Source: Planctomycetota bacterium
GTDB taxonomy: Bacteria > Planctomycetota > Planctomycetia > Pirellulales > Pirellulaceae
NCBI GenBank assembly: GCA_026692885.1
Contig: JAPLNJ010001014.1
Coordinates: 1 to 9,696 of the forward strand
DNA: 9,696 nucleotides
Direction: 5' to 3'
Of the stretch, positions 1 through 7,235 are shown piece by piece. The number at the start of each line of letters is the position of its first letter. The first letter of the stretch is position 1. The notes under the pieces are model-generated. The model saw only the letters and a list, made by a program, of their open reading frames with translations. It had not been told where the DNA came from and made no database searches. The translations under genes were made by a program, and so were the position numbers.

Positions 1-52
1 GCCGGAGTTGCTGGAGCCGGAGTTGCTGGAGCCGGAGTTGCTGGAGCCGGAG
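1..52. repeat. 15-bp tandem repeat (about 3.5 copies) encoding PAPAT
   Basis: The unit gccggagttgctgga repeats exactly at 1-15, 16-30 and 31-45, with a partial copy at 46-52. On the minus strand it encodes Pro-Ala-Pro-Ala-Thr in frame with the secretin-domain gene. The array is cut by the window edge, so its full copy number is unknown. Because the unit is a multiple of three, copy-number changes would keep the frame. Confidence 0.95.
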
Positions 53-2060
53 AAACCCGTGCCGCCGGACCAGAGTCCGAACCTTCGGCCTCGCCCGTCT
101 GAAGTTGCGCGAATCGGAACAACATTCCATCCGGGACAGGACTTTCTGCTCGCCGATCGGTCGGAGACGGAGCGGGCAGTATCGGCTTTTCCTGACTGGG
201 CGCGGTGGCTCCATCGGACTTGATTTCCGGCGGCAGTATCAGCTTGTTCGGCGCTAGGGACGGCCAAGTACGGCGGATACGCTCCAGGAGTTGCTGGGTT
301 GTCTCACCCGGTTCCAAGTCGAGTACCCGCACCCGTTCCGGATTCCCGCCCGGCCCCGAAATTTCGCCCAGTTTGACCAGCAGGTTTCGGATCTCGGCCA
401 TCTCAATTCCATTGACCCAGAGCAACAGTCGATTGTTTTCGACATCCGCCTCCACCCGCATCTTGTCCTGGTTGGTGTCCTCGGACGAACGACGATCGGA
501 TCCCCCTCCTCCCCAAGGATTCCACCCATAGCCTGACGATCGCGATCGATCGTCCTTCGGCTCTTCCTGCCCCATCATGAACGTGATCGAGCCGGCCACG
601 TAGTCGGCGGCCAGACGATGCAGCTTGAGAACTTCGAAGTTGCGGCTGCTGCCGTCCAGCTTCTTCACCAGCGTCCGAATCGTCAGATGGTCGACCATCG
701 AGGCGTAAGCGATGATCGATTTGTGTTTCTTATCCACCTGCAATTGCGTGGTAGGTTCCATATCGCCCGCATCCTGGAGGGTCTTGACGAGCGTTTCGGG
801 GTCGAGTGTCTCCAGCCGGTAGACCTGCATGCGATTGACGTTGGTCAAAATTCCTTCCCGATCCTGACCGACGGGCACGTCGATCGTCTCGACCGCCTTA
901 GCGATGATCGCCATCTTGTCCGGCGTGGCCTGCGCCAGGATGCTGTTACGGCGCGTATTGACCACCATGTGCACCTCAACTTTTTGCCGGCTGTCGGCGC
1001 CGCCAGGGCCACCCGGGCCACCCGGTCCGCCGGGGCCACCGCCGCCTTCGCGCATCTGCCGAAACGCCATCATCCGCTGCATCATCTGCATCTGGTCCTG
1101 GTTGCCTTGTCCCTGCGTCCCAGATTTACTGGATTCGATGCCCAGCAAGCCCAGCAGTTGCTCATGCACCTCGTCGGCGCGGGAATGCCGGAGCACGAAT
1201 TCGCGCATCAGACGATCTTCGCCTTTGCCTGACTGCTCATGCTGCAACAGAGCATGGAGCCCCCGGAGGTTGATCACGGCGTCCATCGCCTCGATCCGAT
1301 TGGTGGTCTTCAACGCGGTGAGCTGGCCGTTGGAACTGATCAGCGGCTTCAATTCCGTGACGGCGTGCTCCGCGACCAGCGATTTGAGTGGGAACGAGAC
1401 CTTGACGAACTCGTAGGGCAGGCGGCTGGCCAGCTCCTCCGGTTCGATGCGGGGCACGAGTGCGACATTGATCTTATCGGTCTTCATCACGGACAGCACA
1501 TCGTCTTGGAGCAGCAGCGTGAAACCGCGGGACAGCAAATGCCGGTTGATCAAGTCCCGCGATTCCTCGACGGTATAGCCCCGCTGGGTCGTGAGGTTCA
1601 GGTAGTCGCCGGGCAGTTCCTGCCAGTCGAGGCTCAGGCCGGAAACATCGGCCAACCACTGCAGGACTTCCGGCCAGGGCTGACCGCGGAAGTCGAAACG
1701 GATCTTGCCGTCCGGCCCCGGCCGTAGCTTCAACTCTTCAGGGCGGGGAACATCGCCCGGTTTGGCCGACCGTTTGGTGACGGACGAATCATCGGGTTTG
1801 ACGTCGGTCTTCTTCTCGCCTTCCTTGGTGTCTGGTTTGGACTCGGTTTTCATCTCCGGCGGCTTTTCGCCGGACGAGCCGGGGACACTCGGCGCTCCAG
1901 GCTGGACCACGGGTGGTGCTGGTGAATCGCCTGCATGGGAATCGCCTCCACGGGATCCACCGTACGTGCGCGAACTCCGAAAGGGCCGCTGAGCTGCCGC
2001 TGGGTGCGCCAGGCTCAGGAGGAAAAGCGATGCCAGAATGAAAATACTTGCGTATCGCAT
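1..2060 (-). CDS. Secreted secretin N-domain (NolW-like) repeat protein, partial at the left edge
   Basis: The reading frame is open for 686 codons from the ATG at 2060-2058 to the window edge, with no stop, so the C-terminus is missing. Residues 1-23 form a signal peptide (hydrophobic core 5-18, AAA before Q24). Residues 25-110 are a low-complexity Pro/Lys/Glu linker. Residues 119-195 resemble the secretin N0/STN fold (FDFRGQPWPEVLQWLADVSG, then a GF-TLLLQDDVLSVMKT strand pair). Four NolW/Secretin_N-like modules follow at about 216-273, 285-397, 410-469 and 474-567; the second has the typical VVNTRRNSILAQATPDKM signature. Module 2 carries a Met/Gln/Gly-Pro-rich insert (about 311-358) and module 4 a Gly/Ser insert (about 498-530). 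After residue 610 the chain becomes Pro/Ala-rich and ends in PAPAT repeats. No secretin beta-barrel domain is visible. Known family members of this fold line the periplasmic part of type II/III secretion or pilus channels; a role here as a channel or a ring-forming scaffold is inference. No strong Shine-Dalgarno precedes the start, but the signal peptide begins there. Confidence 0.87.
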   Translation of the reverse strand, partial: MRYASIFILASLFLLSLAHPAAAQRPFRSSRTYGGSRGGDSHAGDSPAPPVVQPGAPSVPGSSGEKPPEMKTESKPDTKEGEKKTDVKPDDSSVTKRSAKPGDVPRPEELKLRPGPDGKIRFDFRGQPWPEVLQWLADVSGLSLDWQELPGDYLNLTTQRGYTVEESRDLINRHLLSRGFTLLLQDDVLSVMKTDKINVALVPRIEPEELASRLPYEFVKVSFPLKSLVAEHAVTELKPLISSNGQLTALKTTNRIEAMDAVINLRGLHALLQHEQSGKGEDRLMREFVLRHSRADEVHEQLLGLLGIESSKSGTQGQGNQDQMQMMQRMMAFRQMREGGGGPGGPGGPGGPGGADSRQKVEVHMVVNTRRNSILAQATPDKMAIIAKAVETIDVPVGQDREGILTNVNRMQVYRLETLDPETLVKTLQDAGDMEPTTQLQVDKKHKSIIAYASMVDHLTIRTLVKKLDGSSRNFEVLKLHRLAADYVAGSITFMMGQEEPKDDRSRSSGYGWNPWGGGGSDRRSSEDTNQDKMRVEADVENNRLLLWVNGIEMAEIRNLLVKLGEISGPGGNPERVRVLDLEPGETTQQLLERIRRTWPSLAPNKLILPPEIKSDGATAPSQEKPILPAPSPTDRRAESPVPDGMLFRFAQLQTGEAEGSDSGPAARVSPAPATPAPATPAPATP

Positions 2061-2385
2061 GGTCGGAACCACCGTAAGGCTGGGAAACCGAGAGAACGAA
2101 GTCGATTGATTCTGTGGAAACAACATCACGTCAAATTCAACCCCGTGACTAATCAATTGTTCCGGTCGATTGACCTCCTGCGTCGGCAAACCAAGGATTC
2201 GGTGCCAATTCCTGCCCGGCGCTGGCATCCTTCCCGTTTATGCGCCCTTTGCCGCTGTTTCCCGCCGGTCGTGGGAAGACGTTCGGATCTGCTCTACAGA
2301 CCAGTTTACAGGCCACTTGCATAACGATATGTTTTGCTATTTGGTGCATTGTTGTTTTTCCTTTACCAATTCGAGGTTTGTGACG
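2061..2385. other. Divergent intergenic region between the secretin-domain gene and the lipoprotein gene
   Basis: This 325-nt stretch separates genes transcribed away from each other, so it must hold promoters for both. No convincing small gene was seen. The frame of the lipoprotein happens to be open back to a TTG at 2170, but that extension has no hydrophobic leader and would bury the lipoprotein signal, so it is not treated as coding. A weak candidate promoter for the rightward gene is TTGCAT at 2317-2322 and an extended -10-like TGCTATTTG at 2335-2343 with a short 15-nt spacer. This is speculative. The 3' part (2321-2372) is more AT-rich than the surroundings, as expected of a 5' regulatory region. 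Confidence 0.45.
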
Positions 2386-2844
2386 ATGTCCAGTGGTGGC
2401 GTGCTTTGCAGGTCAGTGGTTCTTACTGTGGCTGTGATTCTCTCGCTCATCAGTTCTGGTTGCGGATCCAAGAGCGGTGCGAGCACTTTGCCGGTCTCGG
2501 GTATCGTCAAGCTGGATGGAGTTCCCCTGGATCAAGGCGTGATTCAATTCGAGCCGCAGCCGCCCGGTACGACCGTGAATGCGGCCACGCCCATCAAGGA
2601 TGGGAAGTACCAATTTGCGGCGGGGGCGGGCGGCTTGCTGCCCGGTATCTATCGGGTCTTGATTTCCTCCGTGCCACCAGCGTCAGCTACGGCCAGCGAC
2701 CCGATCAAGGCGATGGAGCAGGCGTCTCAAGCCCCGCCGCCCGATCGCATTCCGAAGGAATTCAACGTCGAGTCGAAACTGCAGGCGGAGGTGAAGTCAG
2801 CTAGTCCGAACAACTTCGATTTCGACCTCACATCCAAAAATTAG
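2386..2844 (+). CDS. Small lipoprotein with carboxypeptidase-regulatory-like (transthyretin-fold) domain
   Basis: The protein is 152 aa. The ATG at 2386 is chosen because GAGG (2373-2376) lies 9 nt upstream and because it gives a short hydrophobic leader (residues 11-22) followed by SSGC, with Cys26 the probable lipidation site. The lipobox is slightly off consensus (Ser at -3), a form common in planctomycetes to my knowledge. Residues about 34-100 read as a beta-sandwich of the carboxypeptidase regulatory-like type: SGIVKLDGVPLDQGVIQFEP, then IKDGKYQF and a GLLPGIYRVLIS strand. The C-terminal 50 residues are charged and Ala/Pro-rich. Lipoproteins of this type commonly sit next to DUF1559 genes in planctomycetes, and here a DUF1559 gene starts 30 nt after the stop, so co-transcription is likely. 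The biochemical role is unknown; it is expected to be a membrane-anchored periplasmic or outer-surface protein. Confidence 0.88.
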   Translation: MSSGGVLCRSVVLTVAVILSLISSGCGSKSGASTLPVSGIVKLDGVPLDQGVIQFEPQPPGTTVNAATPIKDGKYQFAAGAGGLLPGIYRVLISSVPPASATASDPIKAMEQASQAPPPDRIPKEFNVESKLQAEVKSASPNNFDFDLTSKN

Positions 2845-2874
2845 CGTCCTTGTTCATTCCCAGGAGTCTTCTGT

Positions 2875-3783
2875 ATGCGATTGTCACGTACCGGATTCAC
2901 GCTTGTCGAATTGCTCGTCGTCATCGCCATCATCGGCATCTTGGTGGCGCTGTTGCTGCCCGCCATTCAGGCGGCGCGCGAGGCCGCTCGCCGCAGCCAG
3001 TGTGGGAATAATTTGAAACAGCTGGCGATCGCGACGCAAAACTATCACGACACCTTCAAGTGCCTGCCCTGCGGTGCCATGTCTGCTTATAATGGCGGGA
3101 CGGACATGGGCGGCTTGGTGTGGCTCCGCGCGACGCTGCCTTTCATCGAGCAGCGGACGCTCTACGAAAACTGGGATTACACGCAGAATTACTGCACCAA
3201 CGTCGCCCCGGCCTACGGCAACAACAATATCATCCAGACCCTGATTCCGACGCAGCTGTGTCCCAGCGATTCCCCCTCGAAAACGTGGAACAACACGCCG
3301 AACTACAACTATGCCGTAAATCTGGGGACGACGGACGTCAATCGCACGAACCCTTTGAACGGGGTTACCTGGTCCTCTGCGCCGTTTGAATACAACACCG
3401 GCAGGTTTTACCGGCTCGCGGACATCACGGACGGGACGGCCACCACCTTGATGCTCAGCGAGGTGCGGCAAGGCCAGATCGGTCAGGATTTGCGGGGACT
3501 GACTTGGTATGGGCCGCACGTGGGCTTCACGGCTTACTACACGCCCAACACGCTCTCCCCCGATCAGTTGAACGCCGGGTTTTGCCAGAACGCGCAGAAT
3601 CAGCCGCTCGGGTTGCCGTGCGTCGGAGGAACTCCCTTGTTCGCTGCCCGCAGCCGACACCCGGGTGGTGTGCTCGTCGCCCTGTGTGACTGTGCGACCC
3701 GTTTTGTATCGAACGACATTGCTGTCGCCACCTGGCGAAATCTGGCCTCTTCGCAAGATGGGATTCCCGTGGGCGCCTATTAG
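2875..3783 (+). CDS. DUF1559 family protein with prepilin-type N-terminal methylation motif
   Basis: The protein is 302 aa, a usual length for the family. AGGAG at 2862-2866 lies 8 nt before the ATG. The N-terminus has the type IV pilin-like signal: basic residues, then G7-FTLVE with Glu12 at the +5 position, followed by a hydrophobic helix (about 8-30) and the REAARRSQCGNNLKQL stretch typical of DUF1559 (SBP_bac_10) proteins. Family landmarks follow: LPFIEQRTLYENW (aromatic, about 92-104), LCPSD, the NYAVN-like strand, ITDGTATTLMLSE, and a C-terminal RHPGG element. The C-terminal H-X9-DG motif is altered: His262 is followed nine residues later by Asp272 and then Cys273 instead of Gly. A prepilin peptidase is expected to process the leader, giving a membrane or pseudopilus-like protein; these are highly paralogous in planctomycetes and their function is not established. 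It probably forms a transcription unit with the preceding lipoprotein. Confidence 0.93.
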   Translation: MRLSRTGFTLVELLVVIAIIGILVALLLPAIQAAREAARRSQCGNNLKQLAIATQNYHDTFKCLPCGAMSAYNGGTDMGGLVWLRATLPFIEQRTLYENWDYTQNYCTNVAPAYGNNNIIQTLIPTQLCPSDSPSKTWNNTPNYNYAVNLGTTDVNRTNPLNGVTWSSAPFEYNTGRFYRLADITDGTATTLMLSEVRQGQIGQDLRGLTWYGPHVGFTAYYTPNTLSPDQLNAGFCQNAQNQPLGLPCVGGTPLFAARSRHPGGVLVALCDCATRFVSNDIAVATWRNLASSQDGIPVGAY

Positions 3784-3809
3784 TTTGACTGTCGGAGTTC
3801 GCGTGTAGT

Positions 3810-3908
3810 GACCCGCTTCAGCGGGTCGGGACGGCTGCAAACGGGTTACCTTCCCGCACCCCAACCGCATGCATGCGGTCCGTACGAGCCGGGCGGACAC
3901 CGCTGAAG
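3810..3908. repeat. Hairpin-rich intergenic repeat before the TPR/FG-GAP gene
   Basis: Three structures are seen directly. A 7-bp stem with a 4-nt loop, gacccgc-ttca-gcgggtc, lies at 3810-3827. A perfect 16-bp palindrome, accgcatgcatgcggt, lies at 3864-3879. The nonamer cttcagcgg at 3816-3824 is complementary to ccgctgaag at 3900-3908, so the ends of the stretch can pair. There is no T-tract after any stem, so a classical intrinsic terminator is not supported. It could be an interspersed palindromic repeat, or a processing or stabilising structure downstream of the DUF1559 gene. The repeat ends 13 nt before the next start codon. Confidence 0.6.
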
Positions 3909-3921
3909 GCCACGGGTTGGC

Positions 3922-6720
3922 ATGTCTGGATACGTGTGGCGTTGTCGAAGATGGTGGGCGGTCGCGGTAATTGCCGGTCTGATCGGGGCGGGTTGTCTGT
4001 ATGGCCTGACCCGCCTCGGAACACATGGCCGTGGGAAGCCCGCTCGGACCGGTGACGAGCCTGAGCCCGCGACTGCCCAGGCAGCTTACGCGGCTGCCGA
4101 ACGCGAACTGGCCGCCGGACGGGTCGCCGCGGCGGAGCAGCATCTCCGGCAGGCCTTGCAACTGGACCTCAGCTGTGAGAACGCCGAGTATCGTCTGGCC
4201 TATCTCTTGGGTTGCGAAGGCCGTTGCTGGGAAGCCGAATCGTTCCTGCTGGCCGGCGTCCGTCAGGGGCGGTTCACGTTGCATCATCTGGTGTTGCTCG
4301 GGGCCCTCGAACCTGTGATTCGAGACCCGGCGTTGGTGCAGCTTAGCCAAGCGGGGGAGTCGGGAGATCTCTTACCGTTGCTCGGCGTCGCGCGGACCGC
4401 CATCAAGGAAAATCAAACGGATCGGGCGTGGTCTTTGCTGCGTCGGATCCTGGCCGCCCGGCCGGAGTGCCTGGAGGCCCAGGCCCGGTGGGGAAGCCTG
4501 CTGCTGGACGGCGAGCCGGACGATTTTCTCGATTGGCACAACCAGCTTCCCACCAGCGCCGACGAGCACCCGGAGATCTGGGTGGTGCGAGGCGCGTGGG
4601 CTCGGGATCACAATGAGCCGCGGGTGGCCGTCCGCTGCTTGCTACAGGCGGTGCGATTGGCCGCCAATCACTACGTCGCCCATTTGGAGTTGGGACGACT
4701 GTTCAGTTCGCTGGGAAACGCGGAGCAAGGACGCCTGTTCTCCGAGCGTGCCGAACAACTGCGGCAACTGGGGTTCTTGGTCGACGAGATCTACCGGGAT
4801 CCACAGAATCCGGCGTTGCTGCAACGCGCGGCGGAACTGACCGAGACGCTGGGACGACTTTGGGAAGCCCGGGCGTGGGCGGAACTGGCCCTGCAGCTGC
4901 AACCTTATCTGGATTGGGCACAAGCCACCGTGCGTCGCTTGCGGACGCAACTCGCCGGCGCTGGGCCGGGGAGCCTGCCGACTTCGAGTCTCGCGTCTCA
5001 GATCGAGCTGACCCTATTTCCACTGCCAGCCTGGAACAAACTACGTCGCCAAAGAATGCCTGTCGCAGCCACACCGAGCCTGACCCGACCATGCCAAGTG
5101 GCCTTCGAGGACATGGCTAAGGCGGTCGGCATCGACTTTACCTATCGCAGCGGCATCGATCCGCAGACCAAGGAGATGTGCCTGCTGGCCACGACCGGCG
5201 GTGGCGTGGCGGTCCTGGATTACGACGGGGACGGCTGGCCGGACTTGTACTTCACCCAAGGCGGATCTTGGCCTTGGATTTCCGGCCAGACACCGAATCC
5301 GTACCGCGACCGGCTGTACCGTAATCTGAGCGCTGGTCAGTTTGAAGACGTGACCCAATCGAGCGGCCTGGGAGACGATCGCTACAGCCAAGGAGTCTCG
5401 GTCGGCGATTTCAACAACGACGGCTTCCCCGACTTGTACGTCGCCAATTTCGGCGCGAATCGTCTCTATCGCAACAATGGCGATGGCACTTTCACCGACG
5501 TCACGACGGAAAGTGGCTTGCACGGAGAGCGCTGGACCACCAGTTGCCTGATCGCGGATCTCAACGGAGATGGGAACCCCGATCTGTACGATGTAAACTA
5601 CCTGAGCAGTGAGGATGCTGCTCGCTCGATATGCCGCAAGGGGGAAGAACTCCGCTGGTGCAGTCCCAGCTCGTTTGCCGCGGAACCGGACCAATTGTAC
5701 CTGAACCTCGGCGACGGACGGTTTGAGGATATCAGCGAGTCGGCCGGCATCCTGGCTCCGAGCGGCAAGGGCCTGGGGATTGTCGCGGCCGACTTCGCCG
5801 GTGTGGGTAAGTTGAATCTCTTCGTGGCCAATGACGCCGAACCGAATTTCTATTTCGTGAATCAGACGGAACACCCCGGGGGCAGGCCCCAGTTCGAGGA
5901 GCGGGCGCTGCTGTCCGGATTGGCGTGCAATGAAGACGGCTTGCCTCAAGCGTGCATGGGCGTGGCCGCGGATGATGCCGACGGCGACGGCCTGCTGGAT
6001 CTATTTGTCACCACCTTCTACCAACAGGCGAAGATTCTGTTCACGCAACGGCCAGGAAACCTGTTCATCGACAATACGCGTCAGGCCGGCCTACGCGATG
6101 TGGGGTTCTATCGTCTGGGCTTCGGAACCCAGTTCCTGGATGGCGAACTCGATGGTTGGCCCGACCTGGTAATCGCCAATGGCCACGTCCTGGATCTTTC
6201 CGCGCAAGGCGTGCCCCATAAAATGCGTCCCCAGTATCTGCGAAATCTGGGCCACGGCCGATTTGCCGAGATACCCGCCAGTTCGCTCGGCCCGTTCTTC
6301 GAAGGCGAGTACCTGGGACGCGGCTTGGCCCGCCTCGATTGGAACCAAGACGGGCGGGAGGATTTCGTGGTCTCGCACACGGATGCACCGGCCGCTTTGG
6401 TCACAAACCGGACCAAGCAGGCCGGTCATTTCCTCGCCGTCAAGTTATGTGGAGTCGTCAGCTCGCGGGATGCGATCGGCACTACGGTGCGTCTGACGGC
6501 CGCGGGGCGAACGCTGGTGCGTCAGTTGACGGCAGGTGACGGATTCCAGGCCAGCAACGAGCGCCAATTGATTTTCGGCCTGGGCCCCCAGAATCAGATT
6601 GGTGAGTTGCGGGTGGTTTGGCCGTCAGGGCTGCAGCAGATCTTTCGGGATGTGCCTGTCGATCGTCACCTCTTGCTGATCGAGGGCCGCGCCGAGGCGG
6701 CCGTACAGGAGCCACGGTAG
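3922..6720 (+). CDS. Membrane-anchored TPR + FG-GAP/VCBS + ASPIC/UnbV (CRTAC1-like) protein
   Basis: The protein is 932 aa. Residues about 11-30 (after CRR) form a single hydrophobic segment that should anchor it with the rest outside the cytoplasm. A Cys25 after GAG might be a poor lipobox. Residues about 53-345 are helical tetratricopeptide-like repeats (for example AAYAAAERELAAGRVAAAEQ and the RAAELTETLGRLWEARAWAE unit). From about 392 the CRTAC1-type region starts (VAFEDMAKAVGIDFTY). FG-GAP/VCBS calcium-loop motifs follow: DYDGDGWPDLYF (about 433), DFNNDGFPDLYV, DLNGDGNPDLYD, a degenerate DFAGVGKLNLFV, DADGDGLLDLFV, a shortened DGELDGWPDLVI and DWNQDGREDFVV (about 807). The CRKGEELRWCSP pair of cysteines before a DQLYLNLGDG loop is typical of the planctomycete branch. 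Residues about 835-925 form the ASPIC/UnbV domain (GTTVRLTAAG, RQLTAGDGFQASNE, VVWPSG). The fold predicts a beta-propeller adhesion or scaffold surface; the ligand is unknown. The Shine-Dalgarno is weak (GAAGG, 12 nt upstream). Confidence 0.9.
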   Translation: MSGYVWRCRRWWAVAVIAGLIGAGCLYGLTRLGTHGRGKPARTGDEPEPATAQAAYAAAERELAAGRVAAAEQHLRQALQLDLSCENAEYRLAYLLGCEGRCWEAESFLLAGVRQGRFTLHHLVLLGALEPVIRDPALVQLSQAGESGDLLPLLGVARTAIKENQTDRAWSLLRRILAARPECLEAQARWGSLLLDGEPDDFLDWHNQLPTSADEHPEIWVVRGAWARDHNEPRVAVRCLLQAVRLAANHYVAHLELGRLFSSLGNAEQGRLFSERAEQLRQLGFLVDEIYRDPQNPALLQRAAELTETLGRLWEARAWAELALQLQPYLDWAQATVRRLRTQLAGAGPGSLPTSSLASQIELTLFPLPAWNKLRRQRMPVAATPSLTRPCQVAFEDMAKAVGIDFTYRSGIDPQTKEMCLLATTGGGVAVLDYDGDGWPDLYFTQGGSWPWISGQTPNPYRDRLYRNLSAGQFEDVTQSSGLGDDRYSQGVSVGDFNNDGFPDLYVANFGANRLYRNNGDGTFTDVTTESGLHGERWTTSCLIADLNGDGNPDLYDVNYLSSEDAARSICRKGEELRWCSPSSFAAEPDQLYLNLGDGRFEDISESAGILAPSGKGLGIVAADFAGVGKLNLFVANDAEPNFYFVNQTEHPGGRPQFEERALLSGLACNEDGLPQACMGVAADDADGDGLLDLFVTTFYQQAKILFTQRPGNLFIDNTRQAGLRDVGFYRLGFGTQFLDGELDGWPDLVIANGHVLDLSAQGVPHKMRPQYLRNLGHGRFAEIPASSLGPFFEGEYLGRGLARLDWNQDGREDFVVSHTDAPAALVTNRTKQAGHFLAVKLCGVVSSRDAIGTTVRLTAAGRTLVRQLTAGDGFQASNERQLIFGLGPQNQIGELRVVWPSGLQQIFRDVPVDRHLLLIEGRAEAAVQEPR

Positions 6721-6802
6721 AATGGGCCAGAGCGGACCCGCGCAAAACAGTGTCGCGAGGCAGGCCAGAGTTTGTTCCACTTCTGTTCCGCCACGCAGAC
6801 AT

Positions 6803-6896
6803 GGGTCAGTCCTTCAAATTTCAGTTTTTGCGGCCTCTGGGCAACGAGGGTGGAGAGTCTCGCCGCCGCAAAAACTGAAATTTGACCGACTGACCC
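6803..6896. repeat. 94-bp hairpin element with 32-bp arms
   Basis: The arm at 6803-6834 (beginning gggtcagtc, ending tttttgcggc) is the reverse complement of 6865-6896 with only two adjacent mismatches (30 of 32), around a 30-nt loop. The tips gggtcagtc/gactgaccc match perfectly. The layout, with GGGTCA/TGACCC outer ends and a long loop, resembles hairpin repeats that in other bacteria are associated with Y1-type (REP-associated) transposases. That link is from memory and is inference; no transposase is in the window. The next element begins one base after this one ends. Confidence 0.85.
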
Positions 6897-6897
6897 T

Positions 6898-7025
6898 GGC
6901 CTTGATCGTAACGTTGCGCACCGTAAGCGCGAAGCGTCAGCGAGGAAGAGCGGCGTTTCCTCGCTGACGTTTCGCGCTTATGATGATTCGCTGCTAGTGT
7001 TTATCGCAATGTTCTGAGCAAGGCA
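6898..7025. repeat. Nested palindromic element 1 (related ends, distinct hairpin core)
   Basis: The outer arms gccttgatcgtaacgttgcg (6899-6918) and the reverse complement of 7005-7024 match at 16 of 20 positions. Inside them is a separate, better-conserved inverted repeat at 6924-6947 and 6957-6980 (taagcgcgaagc... ; 23 of 24 paired, 9-nt loop). The left end, ggccttgatcgtaa, is nearly identical to both ends of the element at 7236-7397 (22 of 23 with its right end), although the two cores are unrelated. No flanking direct repeat was found, so the exact boundaries are uncertain. Confidence 0.7.
6924..6980. repeat. 24-bp inverted repeat core of element 1
   Basis: The arms at 6924-6947 and 6957-6980 are complementary at 23 of 24 positions around a 9-nt loop. 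The sequence family (aagcgtcagcgagg) looks to me like an interspersed repeat that recurs in planctomycete genomes, but this is recollection and was not checked. It is better conserved than the element's outer arms, which suggests a separate or younger unit. Confidence 0.85.
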
Positions 7026-7155
7026 TCCTTGCTGCCAGCCCGCTGCCGAAAAACTTCTAGTTCGACGGTCTTAGTTTCGAAAACGACCCCGTCCAACACG
7101 TCTGGACGGTGAGAGAAGTCTTGTAAGCGAGATCGCGACCGACGTTCACCGCCTT

Positions 7156-7204
7156 CCTCCCTTCCCCAGCCTGCCGCCTCCGGCGGCAGGCTGGGGAAGG
7201 GAGG
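7156..7204. repeat. Perfect 23-bp inverted repeat with 3-nt loop
   Basis: The arm cctcccttccccagcctgcc plus gcc (7156-7178) is exactly reverse-complementary to 7182-7204, around a tcc loop (7179-7181). It forms the centre of the larger palindrome at 7053-7466. Perfect pairing here contrasts with roughly 80-90% pairing in the outer arms, so this tip may be a younger layer or be kept identical by conversion between arms. It is strongly strand-asymmetric (pyrimidine-rich left arm). No T-tract follows, so a terminator role is not supported by sequence. Confidence 0.95.
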
Positions 7205-7226
7205 GGTATTGCTGCGTTCGCGATCT

Positions 7227-7235
7227 CGCTCACAA
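7227..7235. repeat. Left copy of direct repeat (putative target-site duplication)
   Basis: cgctcacaa here is identical to 7398-7406. Both copies directly abut the 162-bp element. Only the left copy is joined to the gatctcgct sequence that pairs with the other arm of the larger palindrome. Confidence 0.75.

Noticed and set aside
618..1727. Plus-strand open frames opposite the secretin-domain gene
   Set aside because: They are His/Arg/Pro-rich antisense frames; the minus-strand frame has a signal peptide and consistent NolW-like modules through the same bases.
2170..2385. N-terminal extension of the lipoprotein from TTG at 2170
   Set aside because: It has no ribosome binding site and would put 72 residues before a signal peptide that works only at the N-terminus.
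2884..4350. Long minus-strand open frame (488 codons) opposite the DUF1559 gene
   Set aside because: It is antisense to a gene with clear family motifs, spans a noncoding gap and the start of the next gene, has an Arg/Pro-rich composition and no signal or domain; it results from codon bias.
5041..5949. Minus-strand open frame (302 codons) opposite the FG-GAP region
   Set aside because: It mirrors the repeated Asp/Gly codons of the FG-GAP loops on the other strand and has no recognisable domain.
7156..7204. Perfect hairpin as an intrinsic terminator
   Set aside because: No T-tract follows on either strand, it lies more than 400 nt beyond the nearest upstream stop, and it is the core of a larger palindrome.
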